DNA of 64,000 nt from Pseudonocardia hierapolitana (GTDB taxonomy: Bacteria; Actinomycetota; Actinomycetes; Mycobacteriales; Pseudonocardiaceae), in contig NZ_VIWU01000001.1 in the NCBI RefSeq assembly GCF_007994075.1, forward strand, positions 3,720,001-3,784,000, read 5' to 3'. The position numbers and the translations under genes are program-made. Below the pieces are notes generated by a model that saw nothing but the letters and a program-made list of their open reading frames with translations, was not told where the DNA came from and did no database searches. Of this stretch, positions 1 to 9,198 are shown one piece after another (position 1 is the stretch's first letter; each line of letters opens with the position of its first letter).

Positions 1-36
1 CGTGCGCCGCCTCCCCGATCGTGTGAAAGGCCCTCG

Positions 37-1578
37 ATGCGCAGCGCACACCTGCACCGGTGCTCCGTCCTCACGGTCGTGGTGACGGTGCTGGCACTCT
101 TCGCCGCGTGCGGTCGCGGGCCGGGCACGGACGGCGGCACGCCGGTGCCGGACGGCGAGCTGCGGATCGCCCCGCAGTTCTCCCCGCGCTCGGGGTACGC
201 GATCGACACCGACGACCCGTACATCCTCACCCAGCTCGGCGTCACCGAGGCGCTGACCAGCGCCACGGCCGACGGGCAGGTGCGCCCGGCGCTCGCGGAG
301 TCCTGGACGCAGGTCGATCCGCTCACCTGGCGGTTCGTGCTGCGTGCTGGAGTGACGTTCCACGACGGCACTCCATTGACGCCGGCCGCCGTCGTCACGG
401 CGCTCGGCCATGTGGCCGGGGTCGCGGCGCCGCCGCGGGCGCTGCGCGGGCTCGGCCTGACCGTCGTCGAGGACGGCGCGAACTCCGTGCAGGTCGCGAC
501 GACGCATCCGGACCCGATCCTGCCGCTGCGGATGAGCAGCCCGAACGCTGTGATCCTCGCCGCGTCCGCCTACACCGGCGGCGCGCCTTCCGTGATCGGG
601 ACGGGCACCGGGCCCATGCGGCTCACCGCGGTGGAGGGCGCGCAGCGGGCATCGCTGGAGCGGTTCGACGGCTACTGGGGCGGCCGGCCTGCGCTCGCAC
701 GGGTGACCACAACGTTCGTCACGGACCCGGCCGCACGAGCTCTCGCGCTCCGGGCAGGCGACGTCGACATCGCACAGGGGCTGCCGGAGTCGTCGCTGCT
801 GGAGTTCTCGGCGGGTTCGGGGTTCGACGAGCAGACGGTCGCCGCTCCCCGCACGGTCTTGCTGCTGCTGAACCAGTCGGCCGCCCCGTTCTCCGACCCG
901 CGGATCCGGCAGGCGGTCGCACGAGCCGTCGATCGCACGGCGCTCGCCGAGCAGGCGCTGGCGGGGTCGGCGATCCCGGCCTCCGAGCTGTTCGGCCCCG
1001 CGGTCGCGTGGGGCGCCCACGAGCCGCCGCCCGCGCCCGACATCGAGGGAGCCAAGGCGCTGCTCGTCCAGGCCGGGCACGGTCCCGACAACCCGTTGCC
1101 GGTGCGGCTCTGGACCTACCAGAACCGCCCGGAGCTGCCCACGCTCGCCACGGCCGTGCAGGCGATGCTGCGCGAGGTCGGCATCGACGCCGAGATCCGG
1201 ATCGGCGAGTACGGCACCCAGGAACCGGAGGTGCTCGCGGGCCGCTACGACATGTTCCTGCTCTCCCGCAGCTACCTCACGGATGTGCCGGACGCGGGCG
1301 CGACGCTGCGGAGCGACTACGCCTGCGACGGCTCCTACAACCTCAACCACTACTGCTCGCCCGCGTTCGACTCCTTGGTCGCCAGGCTCGACACGGCCAC
1401 GGATGCCGGCACGCGTCAGGACGTCTTCCGCGCGGCCGCCCGCATGCTCGTCGACGACGTGGTCGGCGTTCCGCTCGTGCACTCGCAGGAGAACGGCGTC
1501 TCCCGGAACGTGGTCGGCTACACGCTCGACCCGATGGCGAAGCAGCTGGTGACGTCGCAGCTCGCCGTCACCGGATGA
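37..1578 (+). CDS. ABC transporter substrate-binding lipoprotein (SBP family 5, peptide/nickel type)
   Basis: The 513-residue product is the extracytoplasmic binding component of an oligopeptide/nickel-class importer. A hydrophobic signal segment is followed by a lipobox (LFAAC) with the lipidated cysteine at residue 25, so the protein should be anchored to the outer face of the membrane. The body has the family-5 architecture, including the early motif ending in TWRFVLRAGVTFHDGTPLT. A purine-rich stretch (GAAAGG) lies just before the ATG. The stop overlaps the ATG of the next permease (ATGA), so the three transporter genes are translationally coupled. The ligand cannot be read from sequence. 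No ATPase gene lies in the window; one could lie upstream of the left edge. Confidence 0.9.
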   Translation: MRSAHLHRCSVLTVVVTVLALFAACGRGPGTDGGTPVPDGELRIAPQFSPRSGYAIDTDDPYILTQLGVTEALTSATADGQVRPALAESWTQVDPLTWRFVLRAGVTFHDGTPLTPAAVVTALGHVAGVAAPPRALRGLGLTVVEDGANSVQVATTHPDPILPLRMSSPNAVILAASAYTGGAPSVIGTGTGPMRLTAVEGAQRASLERFDGYWGGRPALARVTTTFVTDPAARALALRAGDVDIAQGLPESSLLEFSAGSGFDEQTVAAPRTVLLLLNQSAAPFSDPRIRQAVARAVDRTALAEQALAGSAIPASELFGPAVAWGAHEPPPAPDIEGAKALLVQAGHGPDNPLPVRLWTYQNRPELPTLATAVQAMLREVGIDAEIRIGEYGTQEPEVLAGRYDMFLLSRSYLTDVPDAGATLRSDYACDGSYNLNHYCSPAFDSLVARLDTATDAGTRQDVFRAAARMLVDDVVGVPLVHSQENGVSRNVVGYTLDPMAKQLVTSQLAVTG

Positions 1579-2510
1579 TCATCCGTCGCCTCGTGTCGCT
1601 GCCCGCGGCCGTCCTGGTCGCGTCCGTGCTGATCTTCCTGCTGCCGCGGCTCGCCGGCGTGGACACCGTCCGTGCCGTGCTGCGGACCCGGGTGGCGGAG
1701 GCCGAGCCCGACCCGGTGGTCGCGGCGCGGGTGGCCGCCGAGCTCGGGCTCGACCGACCGTTGCCGGAGCAGTTCCTCCGCTGGTTCGGGCACGTCCTCA
1801 CCGGCGATCTCGGGCTGTCGTACGCGACCCGCGCGCCCGTTGCCCCGCAACTCACGTCGGCGCTCGGCGTGTCTGCGGTGCTCACGGTGCTGGCGCTCGC
1901 GCTCGCCGCGGCGATCGGGATACCCGCCGGGGTGCACGCGGCCCGCCGCCCGGGAGGGCTGGTGGACCGGATCGTGACGGTGACGTCGGTGCTGGGGGTC
2001 GCCGTGCCGGAGTTCATCCTCGCGCCGGTGCTGGTCCTGCTGCTCGCGGTGGCGGTGCCGCTGCTCCCGGCATTGGGATGGGGCAGCCCGGCACAGGCCG
2101 TGCTCCCCGCGCTGACGCTCGCGGCGTTCCCGGCGGCGCTGGCGGCCCAGCTCACCCGGGCCGAGACGGCCGACGTGCTGTCGCGCCCGCACGTGGTGCT
2201 GGCGCGGGCGAAGGGCCTCACCGACGGCGTCGTGCTGTGGCGTCACGCGGCTCGGCTGGCGCTCACCGCCGTGACGTCGCTCTCGGGGCTGTTCTTCGCG
2301 GGCCTGCTCAGCGGGGCCGTCGTCGTCGAGGTCGTGTTCGCGGTGCCGGGGCTGGGCAGGCTGCTCTACGACGCCGTGCTCGGCCAGGACCTGCCGATGG
2401 TCCAGGCCGGGTTGCTCGCCGTCGTGGTCGTCGCCGTGGTGGCCGCGCTGGCCGCCGAGGTGCTGCAACTCGCGCTCGACCCGGTCGCCCGGGCGGCGGT
2501 GCAGCGATGA
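1575..2510 (+). CDS. ABC transporter permease, DppB/OppB type
   Basis: This 311-residue integral membrane protein is the first permease of the peptide-type transporter. The N-terminal start (MIIRRLVSLPAAV) leads into a membrane helix and then the periplasmic segment typical of DppB proteins. Further helices follow, with the cytoplasmic EAA-like coupling loop (ARAKGLTDGVVLWRHAAR) at about residues 212-229 that contacts the ATPase. The ATG was chosen because it overlaps the stop of the binding-protein gene by ATGA and gives a standard-length family member. It overlaps the next permease in the same way, supporting one operon. Confidence 0.9.
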   Translation: MIIRRLVSLPAAVLVASVLIFLLPRLAGVDTVRAVLRTRVAEAEPDPVVAARVAAELGLDRPLPEQFLRWFGHVLTGDLGLSYATRAPVAPQLTSALGVSAVLTVLALALAAAIGIPAGVHAARRPGGLVDRIVTVTSVLGVAVPEFILAPVLVLLLAVAVPLLPALGWGSPAQAVLPALTLAAFPAALAAQLTRAETADVLSRPHVVLARAKGLTDGVVLWRHAARLALTAVTSLSGLFFAGLLSGAVVVEVVFAVPGLGRLLYDAVLGQDLPMVQAGLLAVVVVAVVAALAAEVLQLALDPVARAAVQR

Positions 2511-3280
2511 AGCGGCTGTCGGCCGGACTCCTGGTGGCCGCGGTCGCGATCGTGTGGCTGCTTCCGCTGGACCCGGTGGCCACCGATCTCACGGACCGCT
2601 TCGCGGCGCCGTCGCTCGTCCACCCGCTGGGCACCGACCACCTCGGGCGTGACGTGCTCGCCCGCCTGATCGACGGCGCGTGGATATCCGTCGGGCTCAC
2701 CGCCGTCGCCCTGGTCGTCTGCGCGCTGCTGGGCACTGCCGCCGGTGTGCTCTCCGGCTACGCAGGCGGCGTCGCGGCCGGGCTCGTGCAGCGGGCCGTC
2801 GACGTCCTCGTCGCCATCCCCACGATCGTCGTCGGGCTCGTTGTCGCAGCGGTGCGCGAGCCGGGCACCGGCACGCTGCTGCTCGCGGTCCTCGTCACCG
2901 GGTGGTCGCCGTTCGCGCGGCTCGCGCACCACCTCACCCTCCGCGAGCGCGCGCGGGAGTACGTCGAGGGCGCGGTGGCGATCGGCGCCGGACCGGTCCG
3001 CATCGCGGTGCGCCACGTCCTGCCGAACGCGCTGCGCCCGCTCATCGCGCACGCGTGCCTCCGGTTCGCGAACGTTCTGCTGTCGATCGCCGGGCTGTCG
3101 TTCCTCGGCCTCGGCGTCCAGCCCCCGACGCCCGAGTGGGGGGTGATGCTCGCCGAGGGGCGGCAGTTCATGTTCCTCGCCCCGCAGCTGGTGCTGCTGC
3201 CGGCCACGGCGATCGTCCTCGCGGCGACGTGCGTCACCGTCCTCGGGCGCCGCTTGGAGCGCCACTGGTCCGGCACGTAG
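2507..3280 (+). CDS. ABC transporter permease, DppC/OppC type
   Basis: The 257-residue product is the second permease of the transporter. Near the N-terminus it carries the DppC signature HPLGTDHLGRDVLARLIDGA. The EAA loop (EGAVAIGAGPVRIAVRHVLPN) sits in the second half and would dock to the nucleotide-binding subunit. It is a little shorter than typical DppC proteins because the N-terminal cytoplasmic extension is minimal. It starts inside the preceding stop (ATGA) and ends 35 bp before the dioxygenase gene, so all four genes may be cotranscribed. No ATP-binding subunit follows. Confidence 0.9.
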   Translation: MKRLSAGLLVAAVAIVWLLPLDPVATDLTDRFAAPSLVHPLGTDHLGRDVLARLIDGAWISVGLTAVALVVCALLGTAAGVLSGYAGGVAAGLVQRAVDVLVAIPTIVVGLVVAAVREPGTGTLLLAVLVTGWSPFARLAHHLTLRERAREYVEGAVAIGAGPVRIAVRHVLPNALRPLIAHACLRFANVLLSIAGLSFLGLGVQPPTPEWGVMLAEGRQFMFLAPQLVLLPATAIVLAATCVTVLGRRLERHWSGT

Positions 3281-3315
3281 GCTGCTGTTGCAGATCACTG
3301 GCGACAGGAGCGGGT

Positions 3316-4125
3316 GTGGCGACGACCGAGGCGAGCGGCAGGCGGCTGGGCGATGTGCGGCCCGACCTGAAGGATGCGCTCGGCGCGGCCGGTGTCGTGC
3401 CCGCGCGGGTCGACGTGCGGGAGTGCCGCGCCGTGTTCGAGCGCGACGGCGTGGTGATCGTGCCGAACACCCCGACCGACCCCGACGAGCTGGTGGTGGC
3501 CGCCGGCCGGACCCTCGGCGGCCGGTTGCGCGCGCTGACCGGGATCCGCCCCCAGGGCGGCACCGACAGCCCGGCGCTCGGGCTGCACTCGGACGGCGCG
3601 AACGTCGTGGTCGAGGTCCACGGCCGCCGCGTGCCGCTGCGCGAGCCGGATGAGGACTACCTCTACATGCTCTGCTCGTCCCCCGCGCAGTCCGGCGGCG
3701 ACTCGGTTCTGATCGACGGGTACGCCCTTGTCGACCGCCTCGCCGAAGCCGCACCCGAGCTGCACGCGTTCCTCGCCCGCTGCGACGTCGACTACTTCGG
3801 CGGATGGCGCACGCCGGCCCGGGGGGTGCCGGCGACGCCGCTCGTCCGCAGGCTCGTCGAGTGGACCCGCGGGGGGCGGCGCGTGGTGCGGGCGAGCGAC
3901 TACGCCGCTCCCGTGCCCCGCGAACCGCGGTGGGACGAGCACATGGCGTTCCTCGACGAGTACGCCGACGTTCTCGCCACGGCCTTCGACTGCGCCCCGC
4001 GATTCCGGCTCGAGGCGGGCGATCTCATGGCGCTGGACAACTACCGGATCCTGCACGGCCGCGACGCGTTCCGCGGAACACGGGAGCTGCACGTCCTCGC
4101 CGTTCGCTCGGCGGACGCCTGGTAG
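3316..4125 (+). CDS. TauD/TfdA-like Fe(II)/2-oxoglutarate dioxygenase
   Basis: The 269-residue protein fits the TauD/TfdA superfamily of non-haem iron oxygenases. The facial triad is visible as H91-x-D93 (LHSDGA) and a distal histidine at 247 (RILHGRDAF), followed by an arginine at 253 suited to bind the 2-oxoglutarate carboxylate. The GTG start was chosen because GACAGGAG lies 5 nt upstream. The gene sits 35 bp after a complete permease pair, which suggests that it acts on a compound imported by that transporter, but this is inference. The substrate is unknown; taurine, clavaminate-like and amino-acid hydroxylases all share these motifs. Confidence 0.8.
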   Translation: MATTEASGRRLGDVRPDLKDALGAAGVVPARVDVRECRAVFERDGVVIVPNTPTDPDELVVAAGRTLGGRLRALTGIRPQGGTDSPALGLHSDGANVVVEVHGRRVPLREPDEDYLYMLCSSPAQSGGDSVLIDGYALVDRLAEAAPELHAFLARCDVDYFGGWRTPARGVPATPLVRRLVEWTRGGRRVVRASDYAAPVPREPRWDEHMAFLDEYADVLATAFDCAPRFRLEAGDLMALDNYRILHGRDAFRGTRELHVLAVRSADAW

Positions 4126-4640
4126 GAAGTGGTCAGCCGGCGGAGCGGGCTGTTCCCGATCCCTCCGGAAGGACGAAGTCGGGCAGCGCGACGGTTTGCT
4201 CATCGGCCGCCGTCGTAGTGCGAAACCCGAGTTTGACCGAGTTCCCGGAAATGCTGGTTACGGTCCAACTTCGGGATCGAAGCGAAGATCGACTTCGACG
4301 TGCCCTGCTTCCTCATGATGAACGTAGTTGATGCACGGAGGCGGAGGCTGGGCAAAGCCGGTACCTGCTGTTCACATGAGAACGCCGAGAACGGTGACGA
4401 TGACAACGGTAGCTCGGGCCAGTGAACGGCTGCGGACGCTACGGCCATGTCTCTGCACGCACTGAGAGTGGATCTCCCTCTGGGCTCGAACAAGAGAGAT
4501 CGAGAACGGTCAGCCCAGGAGAGGTCACATGCTCATACGGGGAGTTACCGACATCCCCGAATGGCCTAGTCGCGCGAGTGATGTGGTTCCTTTGTGCGAG
4601 CCACCGACGTTCGGTGGAGCGTCCCGCCATGTGCCCGGTA
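4126..4640. other. Gene-poor intergenic stretch with lower GC
   Basis: About 515 bp lie between the dioxygenase and flavohemoprotein stops. The stretch is visibly richer in A and T than its surroundings (notably 4190-4620). Reading frames up to about 100 codons exist on both strands but show no recognisable domain and no third-position G/C bias. It may be decayed or acquired DNA. No transposase motif, tRNA or convincing terminator was seen. Confidence 0.5.
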
Positions 4641-5813
4641 CTAGTCCATCGTGAACGGGTCGTACTTGATCCGGTCGAGCGGCGTGCCGGCGACCAGCAT
4701 CCGGGAGACCGTGGCGCGGATCATCGCGGGCGAACCGCAGACCAGGACGTCGTGGTCGGCCCAGGCGCCGTAGCGGGTGACGACGTCGGCGAGGGTGCCG
4801 TGCTCGGCGCCGGAGGAGCCCTCTTCCTCCTCGACGACGGGGATGACGTCGAGCCAGGTGTTGCTGTAGGAGAACTTGCGCAGGTTGGCGAAGTCGTAGA
4901 GGTCGTCCCAGGTGCGGCCGCCGACGAACACCTGGGTGCGGGGTTGTTCCGGCCGATCCGCGATGTCCTCGAGCAAGGCCTTGATGGGGGCCATGCCGGT
5001 GCCGCCGCTGACCATCAGCAGGTCGCGTCCGGTGGTGGGATCGACGTGCATGCGGCCCATCGGGGGGCCGATGCGCCAGGTGTCGCCGATGCGGGAGTGG
5101 GCGACGATGGCGCGGCTGACCCAGCCGCCGTCGACCGCGCGGACGTGGAACTCGAGCGTCCCGTCCTCGCGTGGGGCGTTGGCGGGCGAGAGGTAGCGCC
5201 ACAGCCGGGGGCGTTGCGGGGTCTCGACGCTGACGTACTGGCCCGCGCGGTACGGGATCGGCTCGCCGGTCTGGACGGTGATGATCGCGAGGTCCCAGCC
5301 GAGGCGCTCGTGGCCGACCACCCGGCCGAGCCACGACGCCGGCCCGCGCTCGGCCTGGGCCGCGGTGCGCATCGCGGTGGACACCGCGGAAAAGGCATCG
5401 ACCCACGCGTCGCGCACGGTGGGAGTCCAGGCGGGGCCCGCGGTGGTGGCGATCGCGGTGATCAACGCTTCGCCGACCGCATCGTAGTGCTGGGCGACGA
5501 CGCCGAACTTGCGGTGGTCGCGCCCGAGCTGCTCCAGGAAGGGCACGAGCTCATCTGGCTGGTCGACCATCTGCACGACGTGCACGAGCGCGCGCATGAG
5601 GCGGCTGCGCTGCACCTCCATGTTGACCGGGAACAGGTCCCGGGTCTCCGGTGCGATCCGGAACAGGGTGGCGTAGAAGAGTCGCCCCATCTCCTCGACC
5701 TGCGGCTCGACCTCCGTCCAGCTGTCCCTGATGAGCTGTGTCAGGCCGTGCTCTTCACCGCGGGGCTCACCGATGCTGGACAGATCAGCAGTGAGCAACT
5801 GTTCAGCGGTCAT
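4641..5813 (-). CDS. Flavohemoprotein (globin plus FAD/NAD reductase), probable NO dioxygenase
   Basis: The 390-residue protein joins an N-terminal globin domain to a ferredoxin-reductase-like module. The globin has the key flavohemoglobin residues: the B10 tyrosine in LFYATLF, the E7 glutamine in VQRSRLM, and the proximal histidine in GRDHRKFG. The reductase half carries an FAD motif (RYLSPAN), the NAD-binding GGTGMAPIKALL and a C-terminal CGSPAMI. Such enzymes convert nitric oxide to nitrate using NADH and O2. The ATG at MTAEQLL is preferred; a GTG 13 codons upstream (5852) is possible. It is divergent from a PNPOx-family gene. A homologue (Rv0385) is recalled beside clpB in M. tuberculosis. 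Confidence 0.88.
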   Translation of the reverse strand: MTAEQLLTADLSSIGEPRGEEHGLTQLIRDSWTEVEPQVEEMGRLFYATLFRIAPETRDLFPVNMEVQRSRLMRALVHVVQMVDQPDELVPFLEQLGRDHRKFGVVAQHYDAVGEALITAIATTAGPAWTPTVRDAWVDAFSAVSTAMRTAAQAERGPASWLGRVVGHERLGWDLAIITVQTGEPIPYRAGQYVSVETPQRPRLWRYLSPANAPREDGTLEFHVRAVDGGWVSRAIVAHSRIGDTWRIGPPMGRMHVDPTTGRDLLMVSGGTGMAPIKALLEDIADRPEQPRTQVFVGGRTWDDLYDFANLRKFSYSNTWLDVIPVVEEEEGSSGAEHGTLADVVTRYGAWADHDVLVCGSPAMIRATVSRMLVAGTPLDRIKYDPFTMD

Positions 5814-5935
5814 GAAGGCCGGCTTCTTCCTGCTCGTCGGAACGGGGAGCACGGGACCGGGGTCCTCGGGGCGCCAGCTTATCGCGCTGAACGGTCTTCG
5901 GTGACTCTTCAGCGCTCGGATGGCACGGTGGAGCG

Positions 5936-6706
5936 GTGGCTCCCCGAACCCAACCTCTCGCCCAGACCCGCCCGACGACCGTCCAACGCACCGTGGAGGT
6001 GGCGTCGCCGTCCGTCGAGTGCGATCCGGTGCCAGGTTCGGCGGGTGAGCATGCCCTCCAGTGCGCTCATGGCACGGAAGCGCGCGCTCACCGCTTCTAC
6101 GCCGAGCAGGTCAGAGATCGTTTGCTGCCGACCATGGTGGCGTTCGTCCAGCGGATGGAGATGGTGTTCGTGGCCTCGGCGGATGCGCGCGGTGAGTGCG
6201 ACGCGTCGCTGCGCGCCGGGCCTCCCGGGTTCATCCGCGTCCTCGACGCCCGCACGCTCGCGTACCCGGAGTACCGCGGCAACGGCGTGCACGCGAGCCT
6301 CGGCAACATCTCGGAGAACGCGCACGTCGGCCTGCTGATGGTCGACTTCGTGGAGGACCTCATCGGGCTGCACGTCAACGGCACGGCCCGGATCGTGGAG
6401 GCGGCGGAGTTCGCCGCGGCGTTCCCGCAGGTGCCGACGGACTCCGAACACGGACGGCGGGCGGAGCGGTGGGTCGTCGTCGAGGTCGAGGAGGCCTACA
6501 TCCACTGCCGCAAGCACATCCCGCGCATGGCGCGCGTGTCCGAGAAGCGGGAGTGGGGCACCGACGACCCGGGCCGCAAGGGTGGCGACTACTTCCGGGC
6601 GAAGGAGACGCCGCGGTGGCGGCCACGCCCGCACGCCGGGCGCAGACGTTTCCCGAGCACCACCCACCTCGGCGGAGGCAGCTCGCGGGTCCTGCGGTCC
6701 CGCTGA
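5936..6706 (+). CDS. Pyridoxamine 5'-phosphate oxidase-family protein
   Basis: The product of up to 256 residues belongs to the split-barrel FMN-binding PNPOx-like superfamily. The core contains VFVASADARGECDAS, the segment FIRVLDARTLAYPEYRGNG, and SLGNISENAHVGLLMVDF, which is typical of this group. An arginine-rich tail of about 50 residues follows the conserved part. The GTG start is tentative because the first 50 residues look poorly conserved. The gene is divergent from the flavohemoprotein, and the two families are often neighbours, suggesting a shared role in nitrosative or oxidative stress. The exact reaction is unknown. Confidence 0.75.
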   Translation: MAPRTQPLAQTRPTTVQRTVEVASPSVECDPVPGSAGEHALQCAHGTEARAHRFYAEQVRDRLLPTMVAFVQRMEMVFVASADARGECDASLRAGPPGFIRVLDARTLAYPEYRGNGVHASLGNISENAHVGLLMVDFVEDLIGLHVNGTARIVEAAEFAAAFPQVPTDSEHGRRAERWVVVEVEEAYIHCRKHIPRMARVSEKREWGTDDPGRKGGDYFRAKETPRWRPRPHAGRRRFPSTTHLGGGSSRVLRSR

Positions 6707-6761
6707 CCGGCGGAGTGGACGCGGTTTCACGTGGAACCGGAGGCCGCGCCCGCCCGCCCGG

Positions 6762-7787
6762 TCAGAACCGGCGTAGCTTTCGCAGCGCCCCGACGACCAG
6801 CGCCAGCACCGCGAGCAGGCCGAGTACGAGCCACACGAGCCCCGCGAACACGCCGAAGCCGGTGACGGCCACCGCGAGGAAGAGGAGCGCGCACGCGGCC
6901 AGCCCGAGGTAGGTGACGCGCAGCGGTCCGTCCCTGCGCATGGCCGCCAGCACCGCCGGCCGGGTGCCGGTGGGCAGGTCGTGCACCGTCCACCAGGTCA
7001 GCAGCCCGATCGCCAGCAGGGAGACGGCGGCGGCGATCCGGGCCGGCCAGGTCGCCTCGTCGACCTGGCCGGCCGAGGCCGCCACACAGGCGATCGTCGC
7101 CGGGATGAACAGCATCCGCAGCCGCCACGACAGCTTCCAGAGCACGAAGGCGATGGTCCGCAGCACGATCGGCATCGTGGGGTCGAGCGACCCGGCCTCG
7201 ACGAGGCCGCGCAGCCCCTTCGCGGGATGACCGGTGTTGATGTCGAGCACGGCGAGGTCGTGGCGGGCGAGGGCGTTCTGCGGGTCCAGCCGCAACGCCT
7301 CCTCGTAGGCCCGGCGGGCGGTCTGCCGGTCGCGGATGTCGTCGGCGATGTCGGCGACCAGGAGATGCGCGGCCGAGGACTCCGGATCGAGCGCGACCGC
7401 GTGCCGCGCGGCGTCGTAGGCCTCGCGCTTGCGGCCCGCGACGGAGAGCACCCGCGCGCAGGTCCGGGCGATCTTGGGATCCTCCGGACGCAATGAGCCT
7501 GCCGTGAACGCGGCCCGCACGGCATCGTCGTGCCGGTTCAGCCCGGAGAGCAGCGAGGCCCGGATCTGGTGGTGGCGGGCCTCCTGGGGCTCGAAGGCGA
7601 TCGCCGCCTCGGCCGCCACGAGCCCCTCCGCCTGCCGGTCGGCGAGATCCAGCACCCACGCCAGCTCGCTCAGCAGCCCGGCGTCGTGCGGAGCGGCGGC
7701 CAGCGCCTCGCGCAACGTCCGCTCGGCGTCGTCGAGCCGGCCGAGCAGGCGCAGGTTCTCGGCGCGCTGCAGCGCGGCATCGCTCAC
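6762..7787 (-). CDS. TPR-repeat membrane protein, partner of the AAA ATPase
   Basis: The 341-residue product has two parts. Residues 1-205 form helical repeats of TPR type (for example [24 protein letters not shown] at 157-180). Residues 225-334 contain about four hydrophobic segments, the last two separated by only a few residues, before a short basic tail. It starts at a GTG overlapping the AAA gene's stop (GTGA), so the two are translationally coupled. The layout suggests a membrane-anchored scaffold that presents substrates or partners to the ATPase. No function is established and no catalytic motif was seen. Confidence 0.8.
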   Translation of the reverse strand: MSDAALQRAENLRLLGRLDDAERTLREALAAAPHDAGLLSELAWVLDLADRQAEGLVAAEAAIAFEPQEARHHQIRASLLSGLNRHDDAVRAAFTAGSLRPEDPKIARTCARVLSVAGRKREAYDAARHAVALDPESSAAHLLVADIADDIRDRQTARRAYEEALRLDPQNALARHDLAVLDINTGHPAKGLRGLVEAGSLDPTMPIVLRTIAFVLWKLSWRLRMLFIPATIACVAASAGQVDEATWPARIAAAVSLLAIGLLTWWTVHDLPTGTRPAVLAAMRRDGPLRVTYLGLAACALLFLAVAVTGFGVFAGLVWLVLGLLAVLALVVGALRKLRRF

Positions 7788-9040
7788 AGCTTCTTGTTCT
7801 TCCGCAGGTACGCCGACAGGTCGTCGTACTCGCCGTCGGTGTTGGCGAACGCCACCACGTTGCGGGCGGTGGCGAACCACGGCCCGGTGCTCGGGCGGAT
7901 CTCCCTGACGGCCGCCTCGAGGTCGTTCGTCGTGAGCGCGTGCAACCGGCCGTCCCGCATCGACAGCGCGAGGGCGCGCTCGGCCGCGGTGGTGCAGATG
8001 TGTGCGAGGTCGGCGCCGGAGAAGTGCTCCGTGAGCTTGACGATGCGTTCGAGGTTCACTTCCGACACCGGCCGCTCCCGCAGGTGGTAGCGCAGGATGG
8101 AGGCACGGGCGGGAGCGTCGGGCGGGAGCACGAGCACCATGCGGTCGAACCGGCCGGGCCTGCGCAGCGCGCTGTCGATGTCCCACGGGTGGTTGGTGGC
8201 GCCGAGGACGAACACGCCGTCGTTGTCGGAGGTGACCGAGTCCAACTCGGAGAGCATCTGGTTGACGGTGTTGCGCATGCTCGTCGAGTGCGCGAGGTGC
8301 GACCGCTTCTGGCCGAGCGCGTCCAGCTCGTCGAAGAACAGCACGCAGGGGGCGCGGCGGCGGGCCTCGGCGAAGATCTGGGCGAGGTTGCGCTCGCTCT
8401 GCCCGGTGTACATGTCGAGGACGTCGGAGATGCCGACGCTGAAGAAGCTCGCCCCGAGCTCGCCCGCCACCGCCCGTGCGATGAACGTCTTGCCGCATCC
8501 GGGCGGGCCGTAGAGCAGGAGGCCGCCGGAGAGGCTCTTGCCGAACGCCTTGGCGAGCTGCGGGTTGCGCATCGGACCGAGGAAGGAGAGCTCGAGGCGC
8601 TCCTTGACCTGCTCCATGCCGCCGACGTCGGCGAGCCGGACGCCCGGCTGCTCGATGTCCTCGACCACCGGCGAGGGCGCGTCGTCCTCGGCGGGAACGG
8701 GTTCCGCGATGCCGGCCACGTCGTCCTCGGCCCGGGTCCAGTCGTAGCCGCGCAACCGCTGCGGCTCGGGCCGCGGTGGGGCCGGCGGCGGTGTGACGGG
8801 CGGCGGCGTGACGGGCGGTGGCGCGGCCGGTGGGGCCATCGTGGTGGTGAGACGCTGCAGCAGCGCGAGGGCCTCGGCGTTGCCCGGGTCGCGGGCGAGC
8901 GCCTGGCTGCAGTGCTGCAGGGCGTCGGCGGGCCGGCCGCGCTCGGCGAGGAGCCCGGCCACGTGCAGCCGCAGCGGGACGTCGTCGGGAGCGGCGTCGA
9001 CCGCGGTGAGCAGACTGGTGAGGAGCACGTCATCAGGCAT
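7784..9040 (-). CDS. CDC48-like AAA ATPase with TPR-like N-terminus
   Basis: The 418-residue protein starts with a short TPR-like helical region (about residues 5-65), then a proline-rich linker ([16 protein letters not shown], about 74-90), then one AAA module. Walker A is GPPGCGKT (178-185), Walker B is [10 protein letters not shown] (233-242), sensor 1 lies in LGATNHPWD and the arginine finger in [11 protein letters not shown]-terminal helical lid follows. The MPDDVLL start is chosen because upstream sequence is a palindromic repeat. It overlaps the TPR-membrane gene and is divergent from clpB, hinting at protein quality control, but its substrates are unknown. A classic FtsH-type protease domain is absent. 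Confidence 0.85.
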   Translation of the reverse strand: MPDDVLLTSLLTAVDAAPDDVPLRLHVAGLLAERGRPADALQHCSQALARDPGNAEALALLQRLTTTMAPPAAPPPVTPPPVTPPPAPPRPEPQRLRGYDWTRAEDDVAGIAEPVPAEDDAPSPVVEDIEQPGVRLADVGGMEQVKERLELSFLGPMRNPQLAKAFGKSLSGGLLLYGPPGCGKTFIARAVAGELGASFFSVGISDVLDMYTGQSERNLAQIFAEARRRAPCVLFFDELDALGQKRSHLAHSTSMRNTVNQMLSELDSVTSDNDGVFVLGATNHPWDIDSALRRPGRFDRMVLVLPPDAPARASILRYHLRERPVSEVNLERIVKLTEHFSGADLAHICTTAAERALALSMRDGRLHALTTNDLEAAVREIRPSTGPWFATARNVVAFANTDGEYDDLSAYLRKNKKL

Positions 9041-9053
9041 CGGTCGGAGTATC

Positions 9054-9176
9054 GCTTGCGGGCCGACGCCGTCTTGCGGGGGAGGCGCGCGGGGAGCGCG
9101 GGACGAGCGACCGAGCACCGGCGGAGCAAGACGGCGTCGCCGAAGGCCCGCAAGCCCGCCGGAGCGAAGCGGAGGC
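9054..9176 (+). repeat. 102-bp palindromic intergenic repeat (family R1), copy 1, with conserved flank
   Basis: The core at 9054-9155 can fold into a long hairpin. The outer arm GCTTGCGGGCC (9054-9064) pairs with GGCCCGCAAGC (9145-9155), and the inner arm GACGCCGTCTTGC (9065-9077) pairs with GCAAGACGGCGTC (9126-9138). About 20 bp of conserved purine-rich flank follows to 9176. A second copy of identical core length lies inverted at 45361-45462. It fills the space between the AAA gene and the clpB promoter. Confidence 0.85.
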
Positions 9177-9198
9177 AATCGGGCGCCGAAGATTGGCC

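Noticed and set aside
1..36. Possible 3' end of a gene at the left edge
   Set aside because: The 36 bases before the first start are too short to judge.
2366..3754. Long arginine-rich antisense frame across the permease and dioxygenase genes
   Set aside because: It covers three well-supported genes on the other strand and has only low-complexity R/P/A sequence.
4200..4493. 97-codon frame on the minus strand in the low-GC gap
   Set aside because: There is no recognisable domain or ribosome-binding site, and codon bias differs from real genes nearby.
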